Positions 17,475 through 26,693 of a stretch of DNA of 64,000 bases are shown one piece after another. Every line of letters begins with the position of its first letter. Within the stretch, counting starts at the first letter, position 1. Source of the stretch: Pullilachnospira sp963929535 (GTDB taxonomy: Bacteria; Bacillota; Clostridia; Lachnospirales; Lachnospiraceae); contig CAWVIZ010000010.1 in the NCBI GenBank assembly GCA_963929535.1, forward strand, positions 310,001 through 374,000, written 5' to 3'. Below the pieces are notes generated by a model. The model ran no database searches and was not told the origin of the DNA. It saw only the letters and a program-made list of their open reading frames with translations. The translations under genes and the position numbers were made by a program.

Positions 17475-18083
17475 ATGAGCAGCAGAATTGAACAGATCAT
17501 TGAAGAAATCGAAGAGTTTGTGGAGAGCTGTAAGTATCAGCCTCTCTCCACAACGAAGATCGTGGTGAATAAAGAGGAGCTGGAGGAGCTTTTGAGAGAG
17601 CTTCGCCTGAAAACGCCGGATGAGATCAAGAGATATCAGAAGATCATCAGCAACAAGGATGCCATCCTGGCAGATGCCCAGTCCAAGGCAGACGGGCTGA
17701 TCGCGGAGGCCCAGGCAAAGGTGAAGGAGATGGTCAGCCAGCATGAGGTGATGCAGCAGGCATATGCCCAGGCCAACGAGACCATCGCCAATGCCAATAA
17801 GCAGGCCCAGCAGATCCTGGATGAGGCAACGATTGATTCCAACAATATCCGTCTCAGCGCCATCGCATACACGGACGATATGCTGGCTAATCTGGAGCAG
17901 ATCATGTCCGGTGCCATTAACGACGCGGGAGAGAAGTACAAGAACTACATCAGCGCTATGCAGAGCTGCTACGATGTGGTGACCCAGAACAGGAACGAGC
18001 TGGCTCCCCAGGTGGCTGCGGCTCATACATCTGAGACCTCTGAACTGGAGCAGCAGTTAGCGGCGGAGGAAGAAGAGGAATAA
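17475..18083 (+). CDS. Coiled-coil protein conserved downstream of coaD
   Basis: 202 residues, mostly charged helix: residues about 55-150 are rich in Ala/Gln/Glu (ADAQSKADGLIAEAQAKVKE), like ATP-synthase stalk or DivIVA-like proteins, and the C-terminus is a Glu run. Database annotation of such genes as an ATPase 'subunit H' is weakly based; no ATPase gene is near. Position after coaD suggests a conserved but unknown cytoplasmic role. Its 3' end overlaps the convergent ylbJ-like gene by 27 bases. Confidence 0.75.
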   Translation: MSSRIEQIIEEIEEFVESCKYQPLSTTKIVVNKEELEELLRELRLKTPDEIKRYQKIISNKDAILADAQSKADGLIAEAQAKVKEMVSQHEVMQQAYAQANETIANANKQAQQILDEATIDSNNIRLSAIAYTDDMLANLEQIMSGAINDAGEKYKNYISAMQSCYDVVTQNRNELAPQVAAAHTSETSELEQQLAAEEEEE

Positions 18084-19067
18084 GATTCCCAGAACCAGCG
18101 TCCAGGCCGCATGGATCAGTTTGCCTGGAAGATAATGTTTGAGAGATAAGGGAGTGCCGGAAAGCATTCCCTTTGTCTGTGCTGCGGCGGACAGACCGCC
18201 GAAGGCGGTAAACACCAGGATCAGCAGGTATCTGATCTCAAAGGGCAGCGGAGATGATGCGGCCTGATGGATACCCGTGGTGATCTCCACCAGCCCGGGA
18301 AGGATCCATCCCAGAAGCGGGAAGGGGCGGGTAAGGCGGACGATCATGGATGCGCCGATGGAGAACAGGATGATATAACCTCCCAGTCGGGTGATTGTTT
18401 CAAAACCGTTCATGATGGAGACATCGATCAGGCGGCTCAGAGAGCCTCCGGATGTCTCCTTTTTTTTGTCTGTATTTTCCGGGGATTTTGCCTTGAGCCG
18501 GGAACTGCCGCCGGAATAATTTTCTCTGGCCGGATTTCCCTTTTTTGGGGCCGGCCCCGGGGAGAGAGGATGGTATTTTATCCGGAAATGCAGGGCAGTA
18601 AGCATGTCGGCGGCATACAGTATAAAAAAGGTGGGGAAAGTATATTCCCTGGCGTCCAGGGTATTCAGCAGTACATAGGAGGAGAGAAACATGGGGCTGG
18701 CATTGTTGGAGAAGGCCAGAAGGTATTTGGCTTCTGCCAGGGATATTTTCTGTTCTCTCACCAGATCCGCAGTAAGCTTGGCGCCCATGGGGTAGCCGCA
18801 GAAAAGTCCCAGGACGCAGGCGTAGGCTCCGTAGGAATCGAGTCCCAGAAAACGGGCAAAGAAGCCCTGAAAATGCTTCAGAAGCCGGGGAATCCTCCCG
18901 GTATGTATCAGAAAATCCGACAGGATCAGAAAGGGGAGGAGAGAGGGAAGGACAGTATGGAACCACAGGGTCAGCCCGGACGCGGAGGCGGCAAAGGCCT
19001 GGGCGGGAAAGCAGAGAAGATAGGCGAGAGTCAGCCCGATGACAAGAAAAAACAGGATTTTTTTCAT
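18057..19067 (-). CDS. Sporulation integral membrane protein YlbJ-like
   Basis: About 336 residues with eight or so membrane segments and the YlbJ/nucleoside-recognition features: LWFHTVLPSLLPFLILSDFL, GLFCGYPMGAK and FSNNASPMF. In Bacillus YlbJ is needed for spore cortex formation and works in the mother cell membrane. A polar, charged loop (about residues 185-220) separates the two halves. I prefer ATG 19067 (MKKILFF, with GGAG upstream) to a TTG 42 bases earlier. Divergent from the M23 peptidase gene. Confidence 0.85.
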   Translation of the reverse strand: MKKILFFLVIGLTLAYLLCFPAQAFAASASGLTLWFHTVLPSLLPFLILSDFLIHTGRIPRLLKHFQGFFARFLGLDSYGAYACVLGLFCGYPMGAKLTADLVREQKISLAEAKYLLAFSNNASPMFLSSYVLLNTLDAREYTFPTFFILYAADMLTALHFRIKYHPLSPGPAPKKGNPARENYSGGSSRLKAKSPENTDKKKETSGGSLSRLIDVSIMNGFETITRLGGYIILFSIGASMIVRLTRPFPLLGWILPGLVEITTGIHQAASSPLPFEIRYLLILVFTAFGGLSAAAQTKGMLSGTPLSLKHYLPGKLIHAAWTLVLGILFLFFLRR

Positions 19068-19258
19068 CCGGAAAGCGCTCCGTACTTTTTTATCATTATA
19101 TGTGGCCAAATCCCGTTCTAGTGCACCGGATCATGGACATTTCATGATAATAAAGAATTCCCGAAGTTCTGAAAGTCATATCTGCCGCATACACTATCAT
19201 AGACAGTTCAGCGTTTGTGTGCCTGCAACTGTCATATAGGATGGGGGATGAGGCCCGG

Positions 19259-20119
19259 ATGAGAAATCGAAGACTGCCCAGGCTTGCGCTCTGTCTTGCG
19301 TTTCTGGTGCTGATACAGGGGGTGCTGACAGATTTCCTGCGCCGGGAGTCTCTGCTGGGGAAGCTTCCGGAGAACGCCTGGGAAACAGAGGAGTTCCGGC
19401 AGCTTTCGGTGAGCAAAGACAATATCCGGCAGATGGAGGAGTTTTCCCAGAATACGGGGATTTCCTTTGCGGACTGTCTGGCGGTACAGCTTGTGGCGGG
19501 AGATTTTGTACTGGAGAAGCCGGCAAAGCTTTCGGAAAGGGAATTCCGGCAAAGAGAGGCATTGCTTGAGAAATACCGGAAGGAGGAGTTCGGAAAGCTG
19601 CAGGAGAGCTGTGAGGCACTGTTTTCAGATCTGGTGTATTTTCCGGTGGCGTATCTGAAAGGAGGAGGAACCGGACAGATCTTCTACGAGAACGGCTACG
19701 GCGCACCCCGGAATTACGGAGGGGAACGGACTCACGAGGGGATCGATCTGTTTGGGCAAAAGGATGAGAGCGGATACTATCCGGTGGTCAGCGTGACGGA
19801 CGGTGTGGTGGAAAATGTGGGATGGCTGCCCCTGGGAGGTTACCGGATCGGTATACGCAGCCCTCACGGCGCGTACTTCTATTATGCTCATCTGGAAGAG
19901 TATGGAGCCAGGTTTGAAAAAGGAGACCGGGTGACTGCGGGAGAGCTTCTGGGGCTGATGGGCGATACAGGCTACGGACAGGAAGGGACCAGCGGTAAAT
20001 TTCCGGTGCATCTCCATTTCGGTGTCTATCTGAGAACAGAACACTTCCGGGAGATGAGCGTCAATCCTTACGCCATCCTGACCTTTCTGGAGAATAAGAC
20101 CAGGGAGTACACTTACTGA
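19259..20119 (+). CDS. M23 family metallopeptidase, membrane-anchored
   Basis: About 286 residues. N-terminal signal-anchor (LALCLAFLVLIQGVLTDFL), a helical stalk (about 40-140), then a LytM/M23 domain with the zinc ligands HEGID and HLHFG. Such enzymes cut peptidoglycan cross-links or, in the SpoIIQ type, act as scaffolds. Both His motifs are intact here, so activity is expected. ATG 19259 follows GGGGGATGAGG. It is divergent from a YlbJ-like gene, so a sporulation or envelope role is plausible but not shown. Confidence 0.85.
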   Translation: MRNRRLPRLALCLAFLVLIQGVLTDFLRRESLLGKLPENAWETEEFRQLSVSKDNIRQMEEFSQNTGISFADCLAVQLVAGDFVLEKPAKLSEREFRQREALLEKYRKEEFGKLQESCEALFSDLVYFPVAYLKGGGTGQIFYENGYGAPRNYGGERTHEGIDLFGQKDESGYYPVVSVTDGVVENVGWLPLGGYRIGIRSPHGAYFYYAHLEEYGARFEKGDRVTAGELLGLMGDTGYGQEGTSGKFPVHLHFGVYLRTEHFREMSVNPYAILTFLENKTREYTY

Positions 20120-20127
20120 AGAAAATA

Positions 20128-20136
20128 TGCTATAAT
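20128..20136 (+). promoter_or_regulatory. Extended -10 promoter before alarmone synthetase
   Basis: TGCTATAAT: a TATAAT hexamer (20131-20136) preceded by TGC, an extended -10; no convincing -35. Confidence 0.5.
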
Positions 20137-20225
20137 GAAAAAACCAAAGACAGCAAAAATCAGAGAAACAGTTCGGCCGTAAGACAGGACTGTTGCGATG
20201 CAGGAGAATAAGGAGAGAGATAGAT

Positions 20226-21047
20226 ATGGAGATACAGTTGTGGCGCGAGCGGCTGCTGCCTTATGAACTTGCGGTGCGTGAGCTGACGGAAAAGTTTATG
20301 CATCTGGCAAGGGAGCACCGGGAGCGGGATCTGTATTCCCCCATCGAGCAGGTGACGGGGAGAGTGAAAAGTGTCGCCAGCATTCTGGAGAAGATGCAGC
20401 GGAAGGGAATTCCCTTTGAGGAGATGGAAGAGCAGGTGGAGGATATTGCGGGCATCCGCATTATCTGCCAGTTTGTGGAGGATATCTGGAGAGTGGCTGA
20501 GATCGTGGCCCATCGGTCAGATATGGAGATCAAGTGCGAGAAGGATTATATCCGCCATCAGAAGGAGAGCGGTTACCGCAGTTACCACCTGGTGATCTAC
20601 TATACGGTGGAGACCCTGAACGGACCCAGGAGGATCCAGGTGGAGCTGCAGATACGGACCATGGCCATGAATTTCTGGGCCACCATCGAACATTCCCTTC
20701 AGTATAAGTATAAGACCAACATTCCTCCTCATGTGAAGGAACGGCTGTCCAAGGCGGCAGAGGCCATCGTGGCACTGGACAACGAGATGTCCTCTGTGCG
20801 GGGTGAGATCATGAATGCCCAGAACTCGTCGCTGATCCAGAGAAATCTGGTGATGGACATTCTGGGAAATATTGAAAATCTTTACAGAAAGTCCAGCAAG
20901 CGGGAGGTGGAGAAGATCCAGGATGAATTCTACCGGATCTACGCTTCCAATGATCTGCAGCAGCTGAAGCGGTTCCATCAGCAGCTGGACGTGATCGCGG
21001 AGGGATACCGGGCGCAGGCCGTCACCTGTGAGCGGGAGAACGGATAG
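20226..21047 (+). CDS. Small alarmone synthetase, RelQ/YjbM-like GTP pyrophosphokinase
   Basis: 273 residues. RelA/SpoT synthetase domain only (no HD hydrolase, TGS or ACT): DIAGIRIICQF, KESGYRSYHLV and VELQIRTMAMNFWATIEH, the last holding the catalytic Glu region. It transfers pyrophosphate from ATP to GDP/GTP to make (p)ppGpp. N- and C-terminal helices fit tetrameric RelQ. ATG 20226 follows GGAGAGAG. Stand-alone, with a methyltransferase 26 bases downstream. Confidence 0.92.
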   Translation: MEIQLWRERLLPYELAVRELTEKFMHLAREHRERDLYSPIEQVTGRVKSVASILEKMQRKGIPFEEMEEQVEDIAGIRIICQFVEDIWRVAEIVAHRSDMEIKCEKDYIRHQKESGYRSYHLVIYYTVETLNGPRRIQVELQIRTMAMNFWATIEHSLQYKYKTNIPPHVKERLSKAAEAIVALDNEMSSVRGEIMNAQNSSLIQRNLVMDILGNIENLYRKSSKREVEKIQDEFYRIYASNDLQQLKRFHQQLDVIAEGYRAQAVTCERENG

Positions 21048-21073
21048 AAGAAAAGGATGGTATAAGATACGTG

Positions 21074-22429
21074 ATGGAGAAAACAGGATTTCCGGCGCTG
21101 TTTGAGGAGAAGATGAAGGAGCTGCTGGGAGAGGAATTTCAGGATTATATGAACAGCTATGGAGAAAAGTCCTGCAGCGGGCTTCGGGCTAACCGGATGA
21201 AGATTTCTCCGGAGGAGCTGGAGAAGAGACTGCCTTTTGGGGTGAAGAGGGTTCCGTGGATTCCCAATGGATTTACATATGGGGAGGAAGCGCAGCCCTC
21301 CAGGGACCCCTATTATTTTGCAGGCCTTTATTATCTCCAGGAGCCCAGCGCCATGACGCCTGCCAGCCGGCTCCCAGTGGAGCCGCGGGACCGGGTGCTG
21401 GATCTGTGCGCGGCTCCGGGAGGAAAGGCCACGGAGCTGGGAGCCAGGCTTTGCGGTCAGGGCCTTCTGGTGGCCAATGACATCAGCGCTTCCCGGGCCA
21501 GGGCGCTGCTGAAAAATCTGGAGATGGCAGGGATCCCCAATGTCTATGTGACCGGGGAGGATCCGGAGCGGTTAAGGGAAGCGCTTCCGGAGTTTTTTGA
21601 CAAGATCCTGGTGGATGCCCCCTGCTCCGGCGAGGGAATGTTCCGCAGGGATCCCCAGATGATCCGGTCCTGGCAGGAGCGGGGACCGGAATATTACAGC
21701 GGAATTCAGAAAAAGCTGGTGCTGCAGGCAGCGGACATGCTGCGGCCGGGGGGGATGATGATGTATTCCACCTGTACCTTTGATCCCCTGGAAAATGAGG
21801 GGACGGTAGCCTGGCTTTTGAAGGAGAGGCCGGATATGCGGCTGGTGCCTGTGGAAGGGTATGAGGGATTTTCCGGCGGCCGGCAGGGACTTTCAGATTG
21901 TGTGCGGATCTTTCCCCACAGGATGGCAGGGGAAGGCCATTTTCTGGCGCTCTTAAAAAAGGACGGGCAGGCTCCGGCCAGGCTGTCCGTAAAAGAAGGG
22001 TCGGATATGCTGCCGCCGGAGGCAGAAGCGTTTTTGAGAGAATGGGGAATTTTTTCCGGAAATACGGTCTTCCGGATGGTGAAGGAGAGGCTGTACGCCC
22101 TGGGAGCCCAAGACGGGATGCCTCCAGGACTCCGGTATCTTCGTACCGGGCTGTATCTGGGAGAATGCAGGAAGCACCGGTTTGAACCATCCCAGGCTCT
22201 GGCTATGACCTTAAAACCGGCAAGATGCCCTTCCTGCATCCGCCTGGACCGGGAGGACGGCCGGGTGATCCGCTATCTGAAGGGAGAAACCCTGGACGTC
22301 TCGGATCTGGAGAACTCCGGAAAGAAAGGATGGACGCTGGTCTGTGTGGATGATTATCCCCTGGGCTGGGGAAAGCTGGCGGGAGGAGTTCTGAAAAACA
22401 AGTATTACAGCGGCTGGCGCTGGCAGTGA
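21074..22429 (+). CDS. rRNA cytosine-C5 methyltransferase, RsmF/NOL1-NOP2-Sun family
   Basis: About 451 residues. SAM motif LDLCAAPGGKATEL; the two catalytic Cys motifs VDAPCSGEGMF (motif IV) and STCTF (motif VI); C-terminal RsmF-type RNA-binding/PUA-like region (about 300-451). It methylates C5 of cytosines in rRNA. Start ATG 21074 lies right after an in-frame GTG at 21071. rsuA follows after only 6-15 bases, so the two rRNA modification genes are coupled. Confidence 0.9.
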   Translation: MEKTGFPALFEEKMKELLGEEFQDYMNSYGEKSCSGLRANRMKISPEELEKRLPFGVKRVPWIPNGFTYGEEAQPSRDPYYFAGLYYLQEPSAMTPASRLPVEPRDRVLDLCAAPGGKATELGARLCGQGLLVANDISASRARALLKNLEMAGIPNVYVTGEDPERLREALPEFFDKILVDAPCSGEGMFRRDPQMIRSWQERGPEYYSGIQKKLVLQAADMLRPGGMMMYSTCTFDPLENEGTVAWLLKERPDMRLVPVEGYEGFSGGRQGLSDCVRIFPHRMAGEGHFLALLKKDGQAPARLSVKEGSDMLPPEAEAFLREWGIFSGNTVFRMVKERLYALGAQDGMPPGLRYLRTGLYLGECRKHRFEPSQALAMTLKPARCPSCIRLDREDGRVIRYLKGETLDVSDLENSGKKGWTLVCVDDYPLGWGKLAGGVLKNKYYSGWRWQ

Positions 22430-22444
22430 CGGAGGATGGAGCGG

Positions 22445-23227
22445 ATGGGAAAGATACGGTTGGACAAATTTCTGGCAGACATGGGGACGGGAACCAGATC
22501 TCAGGTGAAGGAATTCATCCGCAGAGGCCAGGTGACGGTAAACGGGGAAACTGCCAAAAGGCCGGAGCTTAAGGTGGATCCCGATGAGGATCAGGTGTGC
22601 CTTCAGGAGAGGACGCTGACCTATCAGAAACACCGGTACGTGATGCTGCACAAGCCGGCAGGCCTGGTGTCAGCCACAGAGGACGCCAGAGAACGGACGG
22701 TGCTGGAGCTTCTTCCGGCAGAAGCGCGAAGAGGGCTGTTTCCTGTGGGAAGACTGGATAAGGATACGGAAGGGCTTTTGCTGCTGACGGATGACGGGGA
22801 ACTGGCTCACCGGCTGCTTTCCCCCAGGAAGCATGTGGATAAGAAATATTTCGCACGGGTGGCGGGACGGATTACCGGAGAAGATGTCCGGGCGTTTTCG
22901 CGGGGAATGGACATCGGAGATGAAAAGCTTACCCTTCCTGCGGTGCTTACTGTGCTGTCTGAGGGCGAGGAAGCTTCAGAGGTGACTGTTACTCTCCGGG
23001 AAGGGCGGTATCACCAGATCAAGCGGATGTTTGAAGCGATAGGAAGCCGGGTACTGTACCTGAAGAGGATATCCATGGGACCGCTGCTCCTGGATGATGA
23101 CCTGAAGCCGGGGGAATACCGGGAACTGACCAGAGAGGAGAGGGCGCTTCTGGGGAGGCCGGATATTCCGGCGGAGGACCCCAAAAGAGAAGATGTCCGG
23201 AAAGAGGGTGATACATATGCTGGATAA
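22445..23227 (+). CDS. rRNA pseudouridine synthase, RsuA family
   Basis: About 260 residues. N-terminal S4 RNA-binding domain (RLDKFLADMGTGTRSQVKEF) and the RsuA/RluB/E/F catalytic motif GRLDKDTEGLLLLT with catalytic Asp. RsuA isomerises U516 of 16S rRNA; other family members act on 23S rRNA, so the exact site is inferred. GGAGG touches an ATG at 22436, so ATG 22445 is the better start. The 3' end overlaps the next gene by 11 bases. Confidence 0.9.
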   Translation: MGKIRLDKFLADMGTGTRSQVKEFIRRGQVTVNGETAKRPELKVDPDEDQVCLQERTLTYQKHRYVMLHKPAGLVSATEDARERTVLELLPAEARRGLFPVGRLDKDTEGLLLLTDDGELAHRLLSPRKHVDKKYFARVAGRITGEDVRAFSRGMDIGDEKLTLPAVLTVLSEGEEASEVTVTLREGRYHQIKRMFEAIGSRVLYLKRISMGPLLLDDDLKPGEYRELTREERALLGRPDIPAEDPKREDVRKEGDTYAG

Positions 23228-23882
23228 TATTGAGGCGGTACTGTTCGACCTGGATGGAACGCTGGTGGATTCCATGTGGATGTGGAAGGATATCGATATT
23301 GAATATCTGGGACACAGGGGGCACAGCCTGCCGGCGGATCTTCAAAGCGCCATCGAAGGAATGAGCCTGACAGAGACGGCCGTTTATTTTAAGACAAGAT
23401 TTGAGCTGAAGGAGAGTCTGGAGGAGATCAAGGGGGAATGGATGGATATGGCCAGGGAGAAGTACCGTCTGCAGGTACCTCTAAAGCCGGGAGCCAGGGA
23501 ATTTTTGGGGGAGCTGCGAAAAAGAGGGATCCGGACAGGGATCGCCAGCTCCAACGGACTGGAACTGGTACATACCGTACTGAAGGCCCAGCAGGTGGAG
23601 CATATGATCGATACAGTCCATACCTGCTGTGAAGTGGAAAAGGGAAAGCCCAGTCCCGATATCTACCTGCTGGCGGCGTCCCGGCTGCAGGCCGCACCTG
23701 AGAAATGTCTGGTGATGGAGGACATACCCAACGGGATCCTGGCAGGAAAGCGGGCAGGGATGCGCACCTGCGCCGTGGAGGATGCAGCCAGCATGGACCA
23801 GCGGGAAGAAAAAAGGCGGCTGGCGGACTACTATATTCAGGACTTTTATGATATTTTGCGGGAAAGCTATGAGGTACTCTGA
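23217..23882 (+). CDS. HAD-superfamily phosphatase/phosphoglucomutase-like
   Basis: 221 residues. HAD motif I DLDGTLVDS, motif II SSNG, motif III Lys in KGKPSPDIY and motif IV MEDIPNGI: subfamily IA with a C1 helical cap, closest to beta-phosphoglucomutase and phosphatase proteins. Substrate unknown. Its start lies in rsuA, and its stop overlaps ygiQ (TGATG), so it sits in the rRNA modification/YgiQ operon. Confidence 0.88.
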   Translation: MLDNIEAVLFDLDGTLVDSMWMWKDIDIEYLGHRGHSLPADLQSAIEGMSLTETAVYFKTRFELKESLEEIKGEWMDMAREKYRLQVPLKPGAREFLGELRKRGIRTGIASSNGLELVHTVLKAQQVEHMIDTVHTCCEVEKGKPSPDIYLLAASRLQAAPEKCLVMEDIPNGILAGKRAGMRTCAVEDAASMDQREEKRRLADYYIQDFYDILRESYEVL

Positions 23883-25894
23883 TGGGAAAACAGTTTTTGC
23901 CGGTATCGCCGGAGGAATGTAAGCAGCGTGGAATCAGACAGCTGGATTTTGTTTATGTGATCGGGGATGCCTATGTGGATCATTCCTCTTTCGGTCCGGC
24001 TATCATCAGCCGGGTGCTGGAGAGCAGGGGATATACGGTGGGCATCATTTCCCAGCCGGACTGGAAGGATCCGGACAGTATCTGCCGTTTGGGGGAGCCC
24101 AGACTGGCGTTTCTGGTCAGCGGCGGAAATATGGATTCCATGGTGAACCACTATACCGTGTCAAAAAAACACAGGCAGAAGGACGCCTACTCCCCGGGAG
24201 GACGGATGGGGCTTCGGCCGGACCGGGCAGTGACGGTATACGGCAATCTGATCCGCCGGAAATTTAAAAGGACGCCGGTGATCCTGGGAGGGATCGAGGC
24301 CAGTCTGCGCCGGCTGGGACATTATGACTACTGGTCGGATCAGATGAAGCGGTCGGTGCTGCTGGATTCCGGGGCGGATCTGATCTCCTACGGCATGGGG
24401 GAAAGGTCCGTGGTGGAGATCGCGGAGGCACTGGATGCGGGGATTGATGTGAAGGATCTTACCTTTATCAGGGGAACTGTATACCGGTGCAGAAAGATCG
24501 GTCATATTCCGGATCCGGTGGTGCTTCCCTCTTACCAGGAACTGACCCGGGATCCCGCCAAATACGCGGAAAGCTTCGCCGTTCAGTACCGGAATACGGA
24601 TCCCTTCCAGGCGCATACTCTGGTGGAGGATTACGGGAATCAGGGATATGTGGTGCAGAATCCGCCTGCATATCCTCTCAGTACCCAGGAGATGGATGAT
24701 ATTTACGGGCTTCCCTATATGGGAACCTACCATCCCATGTATGAGAAGGAGGGAGGAGTTCCTGCCATCCAGGAAATCCGGTTCAGCCTTACCAGCAACC
24801 GGGGCTGTTTCGGCGGCTGCAATTTCTGCGCGCTTACCTTCCACCAGGGAAGGATCGTTCAGGCAAGAAGCCACGAATCTCTGGTGGCGGAGGCCGAGCG
24901 GATGACAAAGGAGCCGGATTTCAAGGGCTATATCCACGATGTGGGAGGCCCTACCGCGGATTTCCGGCACCCGGCCTGCAAAAAACAGATGACGAAAGGG
25001 GCCTGTTCGGGACGGCAGTGCCTGTTTCCCCGTCCATGCCCTCATCTGGAAGCGGACCATGAGGACTATCTTGCGCTGCTGGGAAAGCTGCGGCGCCTGC
25101 CGGGAGTGAAAAAGGTTTTCATTCGTTCCGGCATCCGTTTTGATTATGTGCTGGCGGATCATCGAACCCGGTTTTTATCGGAACTGGCAGCCCATCATGT
25201 CAGCGGACAGCTTCGGGTGGCTCCGGAGCATGTGTCGGATGAGGTGCTGCGGCGAATGGGAAAACCATCCCACCAGGTCTATCAGGAGTTTTTAAAACAG
25301 TATGAGGACTGCTGCCGCAGGCTGGGGAAGGAGCAGTATGCGGTGCCTTACTTCATGTCTTCTCATCCGGGCTGCGGTCTTGGGGAGGCGGTGGAGCTGG
25401 CGGAATATATCCGGGATCTGGGTTTTATGCCGGAACAGGTGCAGGATTTCTATCCCACGCCATCTACAGTATCCACCTGTATGTATTACACCGGCCTGGA
25501 TCCTCTGACCATGAAGCCGGTCTATGTCCCCAAAAATCCCCATGAAAAAGCCATGCAGCGGGCACTGATCCAGTACCGGAATCCGGCCAACCGCGGGCTG
25601 GTGGAGGAAGCGCTGAAAAGGGCGGGAAGAGAGGATCTGATCGGATGGGGGCCAAAATGTCTGCTGCGGCCTGCAGACGGAAATGGCCGCGGCCGGGGAA
25701 GACAGGAGGGCCGTCCCCGGCCGGGAGAAAGGGCCGGGAGAAAGGACCCAAGCCTGCGGCGGGAGAAGAGCCGGTCCAGGGGAGGAACGCCGGCGGAAAG
25801 CCGGAAGGATGTACGCACCGGGGAAAGAAAAAAGAGCCGGAAAGGAAAGATACGGAATGTACACCCCAAAAAGAAAACGGCGGCTGACGGCTGA
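23882..25894 (+). CDS. YgiQ family radical SAM protein
   Basis: 670 residues. UPF0313/YgiQ: N-terminal domain (about 1-280), radical SAM 4Fe-4S motif CFGGCNFC, and the family's long C-terminal region. Role undetermined. The last 75 residues are an Arg/Gly/Lys/Pro-rich tail (GRGRGRQEGRPRPGERAGRK) reminiscent of RNA-binding tails; this is seen in other YgiQ members from Clostridia. Start overlaps the HAD stop. Confidence 0.93.
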   Translation: MGKQFLPVSPEECKQRGIRQLDFVYVIGDAYVDHSSFGPAIISRVLESRGYTVGIISQPDWKDPDSICRLGEPRLAFLVSGGNMDSMVNHYTVSKKHRQKDAYSPGGRMGLRPDRAVTVYGNLIRRKFKRTPVILGGIEASLRRLGHYDYWSDQMKRSVLLDSGADLISYGMGERSVVEIAEALDAGIDVKDLTFIRGTVYRCRKIGHIPDPVVLPSYQELTRDPAKYAESFAVQYRNTDPFQAHTLVEDYGNQGYVVQNPPAYPLSTQEMDDIYGLPYMGTYHPMYEKEGGVPAIQEIRFSLTSNRGCFGGCNFCALTFHQGRIVQARSHESLVAEAERMTKEPDFKGYIHDVGGPTADFRHPACKKQMTKGACSGRQCLFPRPCPHLEADHEDYLALLGKLRRLPGVKKVFIRSGIRFDYVLADHRTRFLSELAAHHVSGQLRVAPEHVSDEVLRRMGKPSHQVYQEFLKQYEDCCRRLGKEQYAVPYFMSSHPGCGLGEAVELAEYIRDLGFMPEQVQDFYPTPSTVSTCMYYTGLDPLTMKPVYVPKNPHEKAMQRALIQYRNPANRGLVEEALKRAGREDLIGWGPKCLLRPADGNGRGRGRQEGRPRPGERAGRKDPSLRREKSRSRGGTPAESRKDVRTGERKKSRKGKIRNVHPKKKTAADG

Positions 25895-26040
25895 TTTGTA
25901 AAAAAAAATATTAAATTTTTAGAAAATCTATTGGTAAAACAGGGCAAATTTGATAGGATGTATAGGTGTGCCGGGCATTTGCGGCAATCTGGCCTTTCCG
26001 CCCTGCCGCGGCAAAAATCTGAGATAAGAGGAAATGGAAC

Positions 26041-26643
26041 ATGAAGACAGCAAAAGGAGAATATGGATATATCCGGTGGGAGAAAAAACGGCGGCTGCTG
26101 GTGACTTTGGGGCTGTTTGCCCTGCCGGTGGCGGCATTTGTGGGAGGCGTGCTGGTGACCGGGACCAAGCAGAATCTGATCACGGTGGTGGCGCTGGTGG
26201 GATGCCTGCCTGCCTGCCGTTCTCTGGTGGGACTGATCATGATGGGGATGCAGAAGTCTATGACAGAGGAGAATTATCAGGCTATCCGGGCGCATCAGGG
26301 GAATCTGGTGATGGCGTATGAGCTGGTGCTTACCACTTATGAGAAGAACGCTTTTCTGGACGCTATTGCTGTCTGCGGAAATAAGGTGGTGGGATATTCC
26401 TCACGCCTGGACTGCTCTCCGGAATTTATGGAGCAGCATGTGAGGAAAATCCTGAAACAGAACGGATATAAGACGGAAGTGAAGATCCTGAAGGACCGGA
26501 AAAAGTATCTGGAACGGCTGGATTATCTCAATGCCCATAAAGAGGAGCTGGAGCGGGATATCAGATTTGAGCCGGATGAGCGGTATCCGGATCTTAGCCG
26601 GGAGGAGCTGATCCGGCATACCATCCTGGCTATTGCCCTGTAA
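26041..26643 (+). CDS. Two-helix membrane protein of unknown function
   Basis: 200 residues. Two membrane segments near the N-terminus (about 22-40 and 45-68, LVTLGLFALPVAAF; LITVVALVGCLPACRSLVGL), then a soluble C-terminal domain (about 75-200) containing paired helices and strands. I do not recognise the family. ATG has AAGAGGAA upstream. It lies between ygiQ and an rluA-type gene; a degenerate palindromic repeat (26650-26677) follows. Confidence 0.7.
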   Translation: MKTAKGEYGYIRWEKKRRLLVTLGLFALPVAAFVGGVLVTGTKQNLITVVALVGCLPACRSLVGLIMMGMQKSMTEENYQAIRAHQGNLVMAYELVLTTYEKNAFLDAIAVCGNKVVGYSSRLDCSPEFMEQHVRKILKQNGYKTEVKILKDRKKYLERLDYLNAHKEELERDIRFEPDERYPDLSREELIRHTILAIAL

Positions 26644-26649
26644 AGGGGC

Positions 26650-26677
26650 GGCAGTTTGGCCTTTCGGCTTCACTGCC
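26650..26677. repeat. Degenerate palindromic repeat
   Basis: GGCAGT-N-GGCC-tttc-GGCT-tc-ACTGCC. It matches the left end of the MITE-like element at 50988 (CAGTTNNGCCTTNCGGCTTCACTG), with paired changes in both outer arms. Confidence 0.55.
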
Positions 26678-26693
26678 ACAAGAGGGGGATCAG